The position numbers and the translations under genes are program-made. Of a stretch of 59,224 nucleotides of DNA, positions 20,028-31,219 are shown piece by piece (position 1 is the stretch's first letter; each line of letters opens with the position of its first letter). Under the pieces are notes generated by a model. That model did no database searches. It saw only the letters and a list, made by a program, of their open reading frames with translations, and was not told the origin of the DNA. The stretch lies in contig JAUCBJ010000404.1 of the NCBI GenBank assembly GCA_032718475.1, forward strand, positions 1-59,224. The letters run 5' to 3'. The stretch comes from Nemertoderma westbladi. Its lineage: Eukaryota; Xenacoelomorpha; Nemertodermatida; Nemertodermatidae.

Positions 20028-22115
20028 TTATATTTGACTTTCTCCGCTCCCTTGGCTTGTCTCCGCCGTAGTGAGATGAGGGGGCCATTCCTCCTCTTCT
20101 TTACTTAGGAAGTCGGGTCCACCTAACCAGTCTGGGGTATCTATCAATTCTTGAGAAGTTGCTCCTCTGGAAGCGATGTCAGCTGGATTAATCGTCCCAG
20201 GGCAATGTCTCCATTGATCTATATTAGAGCGACTGAGTATAATAGCTACTCTGTTGGTAACGAAGACGCTGAACTGACAGTCTTCATTTGTTATATACTC
20301 CAGAACGAGTAAAGCATCAGTCCAATGGACAGTTTTCTCTAGTGGATAGTCGATCTGTTCTGTTACATTCTGGCCGATGGCTGTAGCGTATAGAGCCGCC
20401 TTTAACTCCGCTCTAGGAACTCGTAGTTTGTTGTTTATTAGGGCCTTAGAGGCGACCAATGCAACCTTAATTCCATCCGGAGTTTCAACTCTCAAGTAGG
20501 CTACTATACCTATTCCCATATCGCTGGCATCTCCAAACACATGGAGTTGATAGGAATACGTGGGGAGAACATGACCGAAATACGAGCGGGAAATCTTAAA
20601 GTTCTCTATGGATGGTAAAGAATCTTCCCATTTCATCCACTTCTTTAGCAGTTCTCCTTGGAGTGGATCATCCCACGAGTGGTTTTTGAGCCACATTTGT
20701 TGTACTAAGCTCCGAGCAACTAATATGACTGGGCTAATAAATCCCAATGGATCGAAATAAGTGCTCAGGATACTTAAACAAATCCGTTTAGTTCTAACTG
20801 GATTATCTCGTTGTTTTAACTGAAAGAATAGGATATCTCTCTCCGTGTCCCATTTTAATCCAAGCGTCTTGGTTTCCGGAAGATCGTCCTTAATGAGGTC
20901 TAGATCTTTAACACCTTGGTCTTCTACTGGGATCGATTCCAGAAACTCACGGGAGTTACTAGTGAATTTGGTTAGCCGAAATCCACCGCGTTGCAAGCAC
21001 TCTACCGTTCCCTTGGCAACATCAATGGCTTTTTCCACCAATGGGAGAGACTTTAAATTGTCGTCCATGTATATATCCCGTTTGATGTTGTCGATTTAGA
21101 GAAGCCGCTTTAGAGAAGGCGTTTCGGTTGTCATTGGCAGTGGTACGCACTACCGAACAAGCATTCGAGGGGCTCGAGATGATCCCGAAAGCCTGGATGG
21201 TCATCCAGTACTCCACCGGTTTTAGGTTGAGGTCTCCTTCAGGCCACCACAGAAATCGTAGGCTGTCTCGATCCCTATCCAGCACCTTGACTTGTAGGAA
21301 CATGCCTTCGATGTCCGAAGCAAATGCGATTGAATATTGCCGCAGTCTTAGTAATATTCCCAACAAAGATTGGAGTAAGTTGTGTCCCGGCAATGTTTGG
21401 AATTCAAGGATTGACCTATGTAAAGGGCGGAGCCATCAAACACTACCCGGACTTCGTTGGGTTTACCGGGCTTGGGAACGTAATGATGTGTCAGATAATA
21501 CGTTCTCTTCGTTATGGGTGTTTCTTCCGGAACTCGCTCCACGTATCCCTTATCTACAAATTTCTTCAGTTGGGTTTTATACATTTCCCTGGCTTGAACA
21601 TTAGCTGTCAGACGTCGATGTAGTTGTGCGATTCTTTTTTCCGCTAAAGGTCGGTTATTTACGAAGTTGGGTTCTCGCCGTCGAAACGGAAGACCAATCT
21701 CATAGAGACCTTCATCCTTCAGATAACATGTAGTCGTTTCCTGAATCTGCTTGGCTCTCTCTTCTTCGACAGACAAGGCTTTGTCGTAGGAATTAGGCTC
21801 TACAGCTTCTTGAGTAAAGAATCGTACGGCGTGTTCATCGCGGATTTTGTTATTGTATCGGTCTATCACTTTGTTTAATTCATCGTTATAGGAAAATTGT
21901 TCGCCAGGTTGATTGATAAGATGACATAGGTTGACTTGGTTTAACCAAGTTTGGTTCTCAGTGAGAAGATCGATGGCGTTTTCCTCATCATATAAGTGGC
22001 TTATGCCGTCATTGTCTGAAGAGTATGGAGTTTCCTCAGCTGGAATTTCTTCTTCACTCATTTCTTCTTCCCATTCACTCACCTGGTGAATTCGTTCACT
22101 TGGGAGTCTTTCCAT
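20028..22115 (-). pseudogene. pol: BEL-B pol: reverse transcriptase and RNase H
   Basis: The RT starts near 22115 (acidic leader, then FVDKGYVERVPEETP, RVVFDGSA in 22115-21348) and changes frame near 21370 (FASDIEGMFLQVKV, QAFGIISSPSNA in 21393-21022) and again near 21068. There the catalytic box reads YMDDNLKSL, with both Asp intact. RNase H follows in 21068-20028: HVFGDASDMGIG, PRAELKAALYATAIG, HWTDALLVLEYI, INPADIASRG. The first RNase H Asp is present. The frame before 22115 is the same as that of the protease segment, separated by two TGA codons. Confidence 0.88.
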
Positions 22116-22184
22116 TAAGGTTCTATGGGAAGGTCCAGTGAAGTACCAACCTACTCTCGTTCTTCACGCATACGTCTGGAGTGG

Positions 22185-23138
22185 TCACGGTCGAGCAGGC
22201 CGTTTTTCTAATGTCTCAAGCGCCTCGTGCGCATTTTGGCCGAGTAAAATCTGTACCCCTGGATAATCCGTATTGAATCTAGGTATACTGTGTTGCTGGG
22301 TAAAATGATCTTCATCCCAGTTGTAAGGCTCTACTTGGCTAGTAGCAAAGTTCTTTATCGCCACCATCTTGACCGACCTTACACTATTTTCTCCTAGTTC
22401 ATCCTGGGGAGTGGACAACGCACCCACGTAGTAATCTGTGGCTACTGTTGATTTCCAAACCTGCATAATTCCAGAAAGATACAGTTTGGTTCGGAACTTT
22501 GGTTGACCATGAAAGATGTCTTCGGCCAGATCCTTGTCGATGAAGGTGCCTGTTTTGCCGGAGTCAAGGAGGGCGTTTACTATCAAGCTCTTCCCTATCC
22601 CATGGACCCTCAGTTGCACCACCGGGAATTCTCGGATACCTACAGATGAAGTTGGCTTTCCGGAGAGCTGAGTTTCTGGGATAGGCAGTCGAGGATCTTC
22701 TCCATCTGTTTCTGTCTCGTAAGTAAGTGCTCGATACACAGCTGTGTTGATCATATAACAGGATTTATTTTCGTCGGAAAATTCATCCGTGTAGAAGCCT
22801 TCCATCTCCAAACTGTGGTCAGTGTCATTCACATCACTGAATTGGACATGTAGTTTGGGCTCACTTACCTGACTCGTACAGGTTCTGTCAAATTCTGTGT
22901 GCAGCAAAATATGATGTTTCGCGCCGCACTTAGCACACCTCGCGTCTGAGTAACAGGTCCGTCGTTGATGTCCTCGTCTGAGGCAATTATAACACAACCG
23001 CTTATCCCACATGACATCACGTCTATCATTCAGGGATTTCTTTAAGAATTCATCATACCTACTCAAGCAATGTGGCCCGTCGCACATTACACATTTAGGT
23101 TTGATGTTACTTACCTTAACCTGCATCGTGTTGTGCAC
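22185..23138 (-). pseudogene. BEL-B zinc knuckles and aspartic protease
   Basis: The 317-codon frame begins with Cys/His motifs typical of a BEL Gag end: KCVMCDGPHCLSRYDEF, then CYNCLRRGHQRRTC (CCHC), then CAKCGAKHHILLH. After an acidic spacer comes the retropepsin-like active site ALLDSGKTGTFI (Asp-Ser-Gly) and the conserved VQILLGQNAHEAL that ends BEL proteases. The frame stops at TGA 22187-22185. Sequence after it stays in the same frame and reaches the RT through GWYFTGP after a second TGA, so these are probably point mutations. Confidence 0.88.
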
Positions 23139-23267
23139 ACTTGTTCTTTCTTTGGGCTTTCTTCTATGAATTCTCTTAGGAGACGTAGGGGGAGTTGTTA
23201 CCTGTTCTCTCCTGTCACTGGTTCGAGACTTAGATTTACTTACGTCTTTCCTAACTTTATTGACATA

Positions 23268-24135
23268 TTAAGATCTTTCGGTGTCCTTACCGCTGTTCTC
23301 GTCGTAGGAAGTTTGGCTTTCGCCATCGTCCGTATAACACACTGGTGTTACCTTTCTCCTAGTAACGGGTTTTTCACTTACTTTACTTTCCGGTGTCTTC
23401 TCTCTGGACTGCTTTAGGAGCTGTAATCTTACCTCTCCGTTTAAGAACGACATGAGAACAGCCATGGTAGGGTCTCTTTGTTGCTGGTCCATCATATAGA
23501 GAACCCTTTTGTCCCAACGAGTACCTACTCCACCTTTTGGCAAAGTTGATGCTACGGCTCCAACAACCATAGAACTCTGGAATTCCTGAGACTTACCCAA
23601 CCAGTCTAGCTGTCTACAGATCTCATGAATCTCATCGGAAAACTCTATAATCCTGCTGCTAAGAAACTTTCGGGGCGCCACTAATTTCGCATACAGATAC
23701 CTAGCTATTTTAGTCCTGTTACCATACCTGATGTTTAGTGTATCCCAGACTTGTCTTAATCCGTCTGGATGTCCAATAAGCTTTAACGCCATTAACTTGG
23801 GAGGTCCTTCCAAGCACTCGATGAGGAATCGAAGTTTCTCTCCGTTAGATAGTACAGAGTTCTGTATGTTATCTTTATAATATTCATTAAAAGGTAACCA
23901 TTTCATCTCATCTCCATTGAACTTGACGACCTCTCCCACCTTTACCGCTTGACAGGCTTCCGTTCTAGCCATTTGACGTGTAAAACATTCTTGAGCCATC
24001 ATATTATTTAATATCAAGTTATCGGTATATAAATTTCTCAGATTATTATTGGATCTGTATGGGATATCATTATCAACAGGCTTATAAATACCCTTAACAG
24101 GGTTTACTATAGGAGTTTCTACTTCGCTAGCAGTA
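23268..24135 (-). pseudogene. gag: BEL-B gag middle part (DUF1759-like)
   Basis: This continues gag on the 3' side of the LINE-A insertion. The frame from about 24130 reads VKFNGDEMKWLPFNEYYKDN, LSNGEKLRFLIECLEGPPK, YGNRTKIARYLYAKLV and IHEICRQLDWLG, the layout of the DUF1759 region conserved in BEL/Pao Gag. It runs to 23268 and then shifts into the frame that holds the zinc knuckles. The open frame as translated also includes about 35 codons of antisense LINE-A sequence at its start; these are not part of gag. Confidence 0.82.
24126..24135. repeat. Target-site duplication, left copy (GCTAGCAGTA)
   Basis: Ten bases identical to 25928-25937 flank LINE-A copy c exactly. This is direct evidence of target-primed insertion into BEL-B gag. 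Confidence 0.93.
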
Positions 24136-25927
24136 CTACTACTACTAGGATCGGCATGCTGCATTGCAGCTGCATTTTTAAGAATGCTGTGCCGGCTTGT
24201 CAACAAAATTGCACTGCCACAACTCCCTATCACCCATGACATTTGCTAGATCATCCGCATCTTCAAGGCCAGTGTCCTTTAAGATGCGTCTCAAGAAAGT
24301 CATGGGCTGTCCACCATGCTTATTCACTCCATGAGGCTGCCAAAGTACAAGATTATGCACTGGCTGGTCCTCACGGCGAAAGCAATGTCCTGCAAAGCGG
24401 AGGCGATTTTGTTCTAGTGTCAAGCTTGGGGGAACCAATGAGACACCTCCAATGTTATATAGTGTCTGGTTGGAGATGTGTGCATTGTACTTGACACAAT
24501 AAACCCGGCGTAGCATTCTTGTGAATGTGCCATCCAGAGATTTGGTGTCCTCAGCAGTTAGAGCCCAGCATGGACTCCCATAGAGGAGTACTGGAACTAC
24601 TGCTGCTCTAAATAATCGGACCTTAAGTTTCCGATTAATTCTCGGTGACTTCCAAATCCTGGAAAGCCTATTCAAGGCTGCCCATGCCTTTCCCTTACGT
24701 ATTCGAAGGTCCTCACCTGACTTCCGGATCCATGATCCCAGGTAACAGAAGTCATCCACATGCTCAAGCATACCATCCTTTGAGCTTATGCTCATCCGAT
24801 CAGAGACTTGCTGAGGACTTTCAAAGTTAACTGTCAGAATTTTGGTCTTTCTGGAGTTAATAAAAATACCAACACTAGAAGCAGCATGTTCTAATGAGCT
24901 GAGGAGCCGTTGGGCTCCCTCTAATGATTCTGAGAGTACTCCTAAGTCATCAGCAAAGTCTAGATCAGTTAGGTACTTGGCAGGATTTCCTCGACTTCTG
25001 GGGCCAGTAGGTGGAGTTATCATCACCCCATCATCATTATAATGATCTAAGGACATGCGTAGAACATAGTCAACCACAATAATGAACAAGAATGGTGCAA
25101 GTGTGTCTCCTTGGATGACGCCCCATAACACTTCAAATGGTTCTGTGTCACCGTCAACAGTAGACACAAATGTTGTCGAACCATCGTATACTGATCTGAT
25201 TGCTGCAATAATTTCATCAGGAATCCCATATAATGAAAGTATGCTGAACATACGTGAGCGAGAGACTGAATCAAAGGCCTTGAAGAAGTCAACAAAGATA
25301 ACAGCCAGATGCCTGTCTTTCTTTTTTGATAACTCTTCAATTATCCTTCTAAGTGCCAAAATGGGCTCCATGGTCCCACGACCTTTACGGAACCCATTCT
25401 GATTTCCACGTAGCAGTCTCTCAATGGGATCCCTGTTTCGATTTAATAGAATTCTATTGTATAGTTTTGCAGCAATCGAGATCAATGAGATTCCCCGAAA
25501 AGAACCATAGAGTGTTAGGTTGCCCTTCTTGGGAACTGGCACCAACTTATTTGTTTTCATTTCTTGTGGGACTCTTGTTGTACGGTACATGTCTACTATG
25601 ATGGGATAGATGAGCTTTAAACACTCAGGTATTTTAAAGACCTCAGGGGGAACACCATCTACTCCACTGGCACGATTGGTCTTAATGCTCTTTGCAGCAG
25701 CCTTCACTTCTGCAAAGGAGATATCGCCAATGGGAATATCTGGGAGTACAGACTCAGACACTTTTACTTCTATAAAGTTATCAGGCAATACCCTGTCATT
25801 ATTGAGGAGCTTTTCAAAGTGGGCTTTCCAACCATTGAGGCGATCGGCTGGTGATTCAGCCTTAACCTTGGTGGTTGGTTGGCTTTTCCGCCCAGTAAGC
25901 AGATTGATCGATTTCCATGCCTGGGAA
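24136..25927 (-). mobile_element. LINE-A copy c (5'-truncated, inserted in BEL-B gag)
   Basis: 1.79 kb on the minus strand, bounded by 10-bp duplications GCTAGCAGTA. It starts inside the spacer before RT (SQAWKSINLLTG) and ends with the family 3' terminus and an AGT/TAG repeat tail. It is the best-preserved RT of the window and younger than BEL-B. Confidence 0.95.
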
Positions 25928-25968
25928 GCTAGCAGTATAGATGTGTGTAGGCTCCACACCTTGCGCAT
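24178..25968 (-). CDS. LINE-A reverse transcriptase, uninterrupted
   Basis: The 596-codon frame is open through all RT blocks and the C-terminus: AEVKAAAKSIKTNRASGVDG, KKGNLTLYGSFRGISLISIA, FRKGRGTMEPILALR, VIFVDFFKAFD (first catalytic Asp), QGDTLAPFLF, LTDLDFADDLGVL (FADD box), CYLGSWIRKSG, PVLLYGSPCWALT, RLRFAGHCFRRED and DKPAQHS. The first 14 codons come from flanking BEL-B sequence. The endonuclease half is missing because of 5' truncation, so the copy cannot move by itself although the RT domain looks functional. The style (YLGS.I...G, LLYG...W, RLRFAGHC) is shared by many invertebrate LINEs. I cannot fix the clade without a tree. Confidence 0.9.
   Translation of the reverse strand: MRKVWSLHTSILLASQAWKSINLLTGRKSQPTTKVKAESPADRLNGWKAHFEKLLNNDRVLPDNFIEVKVSESVLPDIPIGDISFAEVKAAAKSIKTNRASGVDGVPPEVFKIPECLKLIYPIIVDMYRTTRVPQEMKTNKLVPVPKKGNLTLYGSFRGISLISIAAKLYNRILLNRNRDPIERLLRGNQNGFRKGRGTMEPILALRRIIEELSKKKDRHLAVIFVDFFKAFDSVSRSRMFSILSLYGIPDEIIAAIRSVYDGSTTFVSTVDGDTEPFEVLWGVIQGDTLAPFLFIIVVDYVLRMSLDHYNDDGVMITPPTGPRSRGNPAKYLTDLDFADDLGVLSESLEGAQRLLSSLEHAASSVGIFINSRKTKILTVNFESPQQVSDRMSISSKDGMLEHVDDFCYLGSWIRKSGEDLRIRKGKAWAALNRLSRIWKSPRINRKLKVRLFRAAVVPVLLYGSPCWALTAEDTKSLDGTFTRMLRRVYCVKYNAHISNQTLYNIGGVSLVPPSLTLEQNRLRFAGHCFRREDQPVHNLVLWQPHGVNKHGGQPMTFLRRILKDTGLEDADDLANVMGDRELWQCNFVDKPAQHS
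25928..25937. repeat. Target-site duplication, right copy (GCTAGCAGTA)
   Basis: Identical to 24126-24135, at the 5' (right) end of LINE-A copy c. Confidence 0.93.
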
Positions 25969-27935
25969 GAAATACTTTAGACCTAATGGGCTGACACATT
26001 GTTACAGGGGGTGGTGGTATACCCATTTGTATATTTACTAGTTTATCGCGCTCTAAAGCGATACTTTGTTGTACTTCTTGCAACTCTAACCTACTCTCTC
26101 CTACTGTTCCCTTTAACAGTTGAACAGTCCCTTCCAATTCTTGGACTTGCTGGGAAGATTGGGTTTTATGAGCTTCCAGCTGTCCGAGCAGCTGCTCCAT
26201 CCCCCGTCGTCCCTCGTCCACCCACTCTACCGCGGGGGCGGGAGACGCCAACTTTGTAGCTGGATGGCACATCGGGACGACGGGAGACAGTTTGATAATG
26301 TCTTGCTCGGCGTCTTGGACGGTTTGGGATTCCAGCAATTGTCTCCTGGGCACAGGTAGTTCTGTACTGTGCAAAGGGAATTTTGAGTTAGGTTCTTGAA
26401 GCAAAGGGGTCTCTAACAAAGGAGTGGCTTCAATAACAGGCCTAATTATTTCGGGCTCATCTACTATATTAGGGAGTCTTTTTACTCTAATAATTTGGTC
26501 TGTAGGTTCTTGATTACTTATGTCGACATTAGCTAGTTGCCTTCTCACCGAAGGAGGCAAATTAGGTAACTTCTGACGGTGTGACGCTCTTCTACGTCCG
26601 CTTGAATGAGATTTATTACCTTTACCTCGGGATCCGTAGTATCACCTTCATCAGAGGAGGTAAATCCCTGTCTTCTGGGAGTAGATCGACTCAGGAGTTG
26701 CATCTGAGTAGCTGCCCTTTGTTTATTTAAGTAATCTTGTTTCGCCTGAAGATTTTCCAACTCTAGTTGGGTTGTCGCTTCAGATGCCTTCCGTTCTGCT
26801 TCTGCCACTGCCGCTTTTCTTTCAGCCTCGGCTGCTGCCGCTGCCGCTGCCGCTGCTGCTTTTCTTTCAGATTCTGCCGCTGCCGCTGCTGCTGACCTTC
26901 GGTCTTCTATTTGCTTTTTCTTTATTTGTTCTTCTTGGTCCATAGCGATGAGGATGCTTTCATCAAATTTAGCCCGCTCTGCAGCTAATATTTCGGCATC
27001 TAAAGAATATAACACAAATTTGGCTCCCTCACTATTGGGGTGAAGTCCTGCTAGCCATCTCCTTAGTTCTTTGACACCTATAAATCGTTGATAATCCGAC
27101 AGATAGATGTCAATAGCATCCTTCTTCTGAGGTTTTTTGGATATCGCTTCGCCTTCCACATGAGAAAAGGTGGCATCTGTTGATTCTCCTTGGGTTATGC
27201 GCTCAGTTAGCTGAACCTTCCATTGTGTCGTTCCCTGGACTTTAACATTCACTCGTTGGAACCAAGTCTTTACAGCCACTTGCAACGACGTGTCTTGGCT
27301 TATCTTCGAGGCCTCCGCAAAGGCTAAATGGATTAATCTGATTCGCAAGATACGTTCTCGCACTTGATAAAGCAGCTCTCCCTGCTCTTGAGGTCCATGT
27401 GGTTGTTGGAATAAATGTTCTTCTAGTCGTTCCAAGGAGTTAAAGAATCCCTGGACATATCCTGCTGCTGACCTCTTCCATACAGATGGATCTCGAGTGT
27501 CCCTTACTATCCCCATTCGGTAAAACTCTTCCCAGGCAATTTCCGATAAGTTAAACGGGAGTCCGGGTCCGGGGAAGTTCCATTGCGTCTCTACAATAGA
27601 CCTTAGTTCTTCCATCGTATATCCCGCATAACTGTCCCTGGTTGATCTCTTATTTCTCATCCAGTCAGCTTGATGTTCCTCCACAGCTATCAATACTCTC
27701 GTGAGTACGGCTCCAGGAAGAATTAGAAGTGGATGTGGATAAACCGCTTCTGCCATCCTTGCTCCGATCTCGGGCGTTAACTCTTCAGTGTCGGAACTAG
27801 AGTTATTCTGCCGTTGAGAATTCTTACAGTAGGAGGGGACTTAGACTTCGGTCTGAGATGTTCAATACTTTGATCTGGGTCACAGATCGTTCTTTCTAGG
27901 GGACTATCTGACAGTGTTTGCTTTGTGTCAGACAT
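25928..27935 (-). pseudogene. gag: BEL-B gag N-terminal extension (about 650 residues)
   Basis: The best start is the ATG at 27935-27933 (MSDTKQTLSDSPLERTIC). A one-base shift near 27810 leads into the long frame 27756-26545, and another near 26560 into 26560-25862. The protein has a helical N-terminal region (ELRSIVETQWNFPGPGLPFNL, VWKRSAAGYVQGFFNSLERL), then an Ala-rich charged coiled coil near residues 290-345 (ESERKAAAAAAAAAAEAERK) and a second coiled coil (QELEGTVQLLKGTVGESRLEL). This precedes the DUF1759-like part at 24135-23268. Such a long N-terminal part is unusual for BEL Gag. I recognise no known domain in it. Confidence 0.72.
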
Positions 27936-30232
27936 AATATATTTTTACAGCTGAATGCCTACTACTATAATGACAGTTAAAGCAAGTCTAGGAATCAGTA
28001 TCAACTGTCAGCCTAGTAGTTAGTTACCGATACCGTTACTCTGGGAAACGTGATATATATTTAATATTAAAATACCGGTATACACTTATAGTATATATAT
28101 AAGTATTATTACAGACTAGGATCAGTCACAGAACACCGGTATACAAGTTCATCCTGAATTTATATAAATATAATATGCTTACCATAAATAACGGTAATGT
28201 CAATTATTTAATAATAACTGATTTTCTGAATTTTAGGGTTTACTTCCCTTTACTTTATTACTGATATTAAGCAGTAGTTAAACTGATATTAAGACCTAAT
28301 CGATGTATAACAGGCCTACTATTTTATAAATCTGATTGAGTTGATTTATAAATATATATATATATATTACACATACAAGACATACAAGGGTTTTGACAAT
28401 ATTTGAAATAAATGTTATTATTTCTATGTAAGGAGTCACTACACAGAAGCTGAACGCTCTCAGTGGAGTGCTACTTGTTAGACACTAATACGGATAATTC
28501 TACTTAACTAAGTTACTTATCACTACAAATTACTTACAATCGGTTGAGATTACAATCTCTAAATAAACAATAAACAAGTTACACATACAATTTTTTAGGG
28601 TAATTTTACAAGAAATCTACGAACCAGCCTAACAAGGGGTTAGAATTTCTGGTTCTTTAAAACTGACAGGAAACTACGGTAGTTGAAACCAATAAAGTAG
28701 TAGTAAGTAAATTGCGTTGTCCAGATAAGGAAATACCACCGTCTGACAACTTATAGTCTTAAACTATAAGTACTACGTAATGTACCCGGAGTGTCTTATA
28801 CCTAGAGGTTAATTATCGAAGCCAACCAGAGCTAACGTACCTATTAACCACGTTACAACCCAAATATACTGCCTACACACTAAATTACTTTCGGAAAGAA
28901 CTGTACTCTAAACCCTAAATTAGGTACAAGTACTTATACAACAAATAACCCGCAGTTAAATATACATGAACAGCCAAAAGAACCAAGGTATCTGCTGGAG
29001 TGACCGGAGCACAAAATCACCAGTCTTTACCTACGCCAAGCAGCCCTGATGTAGTACCGGGGTTAATTTAACTATAACGGTATGTATAACAAGCACAATT
29101 ACTGTAGGAATAAACTTGGGAGTTGGAGGTTGCGAATACTCGCATAAACTCTGAATAATAAATATTACGCTACCCGTACAGACTATTCAAACAAAACACA
29201 GACCAAATGCTGGCAGACTACTGTCAAGCCTAAATAAACTACAGTATATGCAGACTCCGAAATGGTTAGTTAGTAGGCGTTCTAACCAAGTAGTACGGCT
29301 TATTCTTTCATGGAGGATTTACCTTACAGCCTTGGATGCCTCCACCTTCCTAACTAGCACCTTATCGGACAGACACTCTACATACACTGCAATTGCCTCA
29401 GACCTAACAACAGTTAGACAACCATCCGGCCTATAAATTATTTATACAATCTGAGCAGGCTTACACGCCTTCTGCTCAATATTACACTTACAGATAAATA
29501 AAACTGACAGAAATAAGTAAACCATACAAAGGAATAAGGGGTGATCAATCCCTAATCCTCTAACAGCCTACAATATACAATATTTCACAATTGAAATAAT
29601 ACTGGGTAAGGGGCCGTCCAAGTATGACGTCAGCACTTTAGGGGGGGGAGGGGGGTTGGGAAAATCTGATGACGTGCTGACGAGGGGAGGGGAGGGGGTC
29701 AGCCAAAATCTGACGTCAGCATGTTCATTTATAGGTGCTAGAAGAGATATAGCAGAAGAGTAAATAGCTTGCCTATTTTAATTGTTCGAAGCCCCCGAAG
29801 GCCCATAGCACGACCTTCTGTTTCAGTTACCAGTCACCATGTTTCAGTGATTAGGACGCGAAATTTTTTTGAATCTGATTTAGGGGAGGGGGGGGGGGGG
29901 GAACGCCTATCTGATGACATCTGATTTAGGGGAGGGAGGGGGTCAACATTTTGGGGAAAAGTGCAGACGTCATATTTGGACGGCCCCTAAGTACCGGTTC
30001 GGGTGATTAGGCCTACAGTTTACCGTCCGACCGGTACTTTCGACTTTATTGCCTACTGCGCAATAAAGAAACTTAAAATCTATTAATGTTCGCGCTTTTA
30101 GACCTTTAGCAGTTTAACCTGCCAATTTTAGTTGTCCTGTTGTTTATAAATCGACTTTAGCCTTTACCAATTACCTGGTGTACTGAAGTTACATCTGCCG
30201 AAGCCAGTCCGTGCGCGGCGTATGACCCACGG
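27936..30232 (-). other. BEL-B leader between 5' LTR and gag
   Basis: 2.3 kb of AT-rich sequence with no supported gene, about 1.9 kb without the MITE. On minus, ccgTGGGTCATACG directly after the 5' LTR is the only candidate primer binding site (TGG start, 3 nt from the LTR); I could not match it to a tRNA. A (TA)n run lies near 28350-28370. Confidence 0.6.
29610..29987. mobile_element. MITE-like DNA transposon, 378 bp, TAA duplication
   Basis: Terminal inverted repeats: left GGGGCCGTCCAAGTATGACG (29610-29629), and the reverse complement of the right end reads GGGGCCGTCCAAATATGACG, one mismatch in 20. Flanks are TAA at 29607-29609 and 29988-29990. The inside is G-rich and has no ORF, so it is non-autonomous. 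A 3-bp TWA-type duplication points to the PIF/Harbinger group; this is inferred. It sits in the BEL-B leader and is therefore younger than that element. Confidence 0.9.
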
Positions 30233-31219
30233 TGTGGGAGACTGGATTCGGGCTCCTTGGGAAGTATTGCAGTGTAGACCTACTGTATTATTCGATTGAT
30301 CACTACTATATAATCTCTGACAACTATATTTACTTTCGGGGAGATATTAACAGTTCCTTTAGGACGTGGCGCTTTAAGTATAAAAACAGAGTTATGACTT
30401 ATACTAATCACAACTAGATGGCCACAGAGTTTCGTAAATAGCGCATTCTTTATGAGATGCTTTATTAACCTTCACACTACTTCACACGACTTTACACTAC
30501 TTTACACTAAATTGCCGACCGTCACTGAATTTGATCATATATAAGGAGGATTGCAACTGACTCACGTAGGGATTATGAAATAGCATTTAATTCACACTAA
30601 ACCACTATAATTTAAGTCGCAGTTGCTACCGGTAGACTCTATTCCTCTTACCTCAGTAATCAATAAGATTGAGGGGTTTATGATTATTTATCGGTATTCT
30701 CCAAATATAACATCAATATCCATTAATATAACAACAATTAATACTATAAAACAGAAGTAAAATAGTGCGGTGAACAGTCAGTGTAGTAATTGTGAAATAA
30801 GGTGATCAAATGTGATCAAATGTGATCAAATGAGAAATGCAGCATGTTCAGGTGAAATGGGATGTTAATAGATTTACGTTCTTATAACCAAGGCCATCAG
30901 ATGTTTCTGGGCCAAAGTCTGAAACTTCCGTGCAGAAGCACAGAATTCTGAGTTGTTCTGATTCTCAGAAAAAGTAAATAAAAACCATAATGCATTGCGC
31001 GAGTTTAGATAGGTTTCTGTTAGCCGCAGAGTGAAAATTGCTCTGATTGGCTGAATAAGACAGAACAAAGAACTTCCATGTACACAAAGAATCAGCTGAC
31101 AGATTTCGTCATTTTGGTTCTAATTCCTTCCCGTCACGTAGTGAATCATTTTAGGGCTATTTTAGAGTATTCTGGGCATTGCGTAAAAATGACTTGTTAT
31201 GTCCGCAAAAGCTTTTACA
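30233..31219 (-). repeat. 5' LTR of BEL-B
   Basis: 987 bp, the same sequence as 14726-15703 with about 15 differences and an extra TGTGATCAAA unit near 30815. Its right end abuts the 5' part of LINE-A copy b. Confidence 0.88.

Larger units (their letters stand above)
14726..31219 (-). mobile_element. Giant BEL/Pao element BEL-B (with nested LINE-A and MITE)
   Basis: Two direct repeats (14726-15703 and 30233-31219) with TG...CA ends flank a minus-strand BEL gag-pol. The same LINE-A copy lies broken on both sides: its 3' part on the left, its 5' part on the right. This places the boundaries firmly. Without the nested LINE-A (1.8 kb) and MITE (0.4 kb), the element is still about 14.3 kb, much larger than typical BEL/Pao elements. 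Order on minus: 5' LTR, 2.3-kb leader, long gag, protease, RT, RNase H, integrase, 1.7 kb non-coding, an extra ORF, 3' LTR. LTRs differ at only about 15 sites by eye, yet gag and pol carry many stops and frameshifts. Confidence 0.88.
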
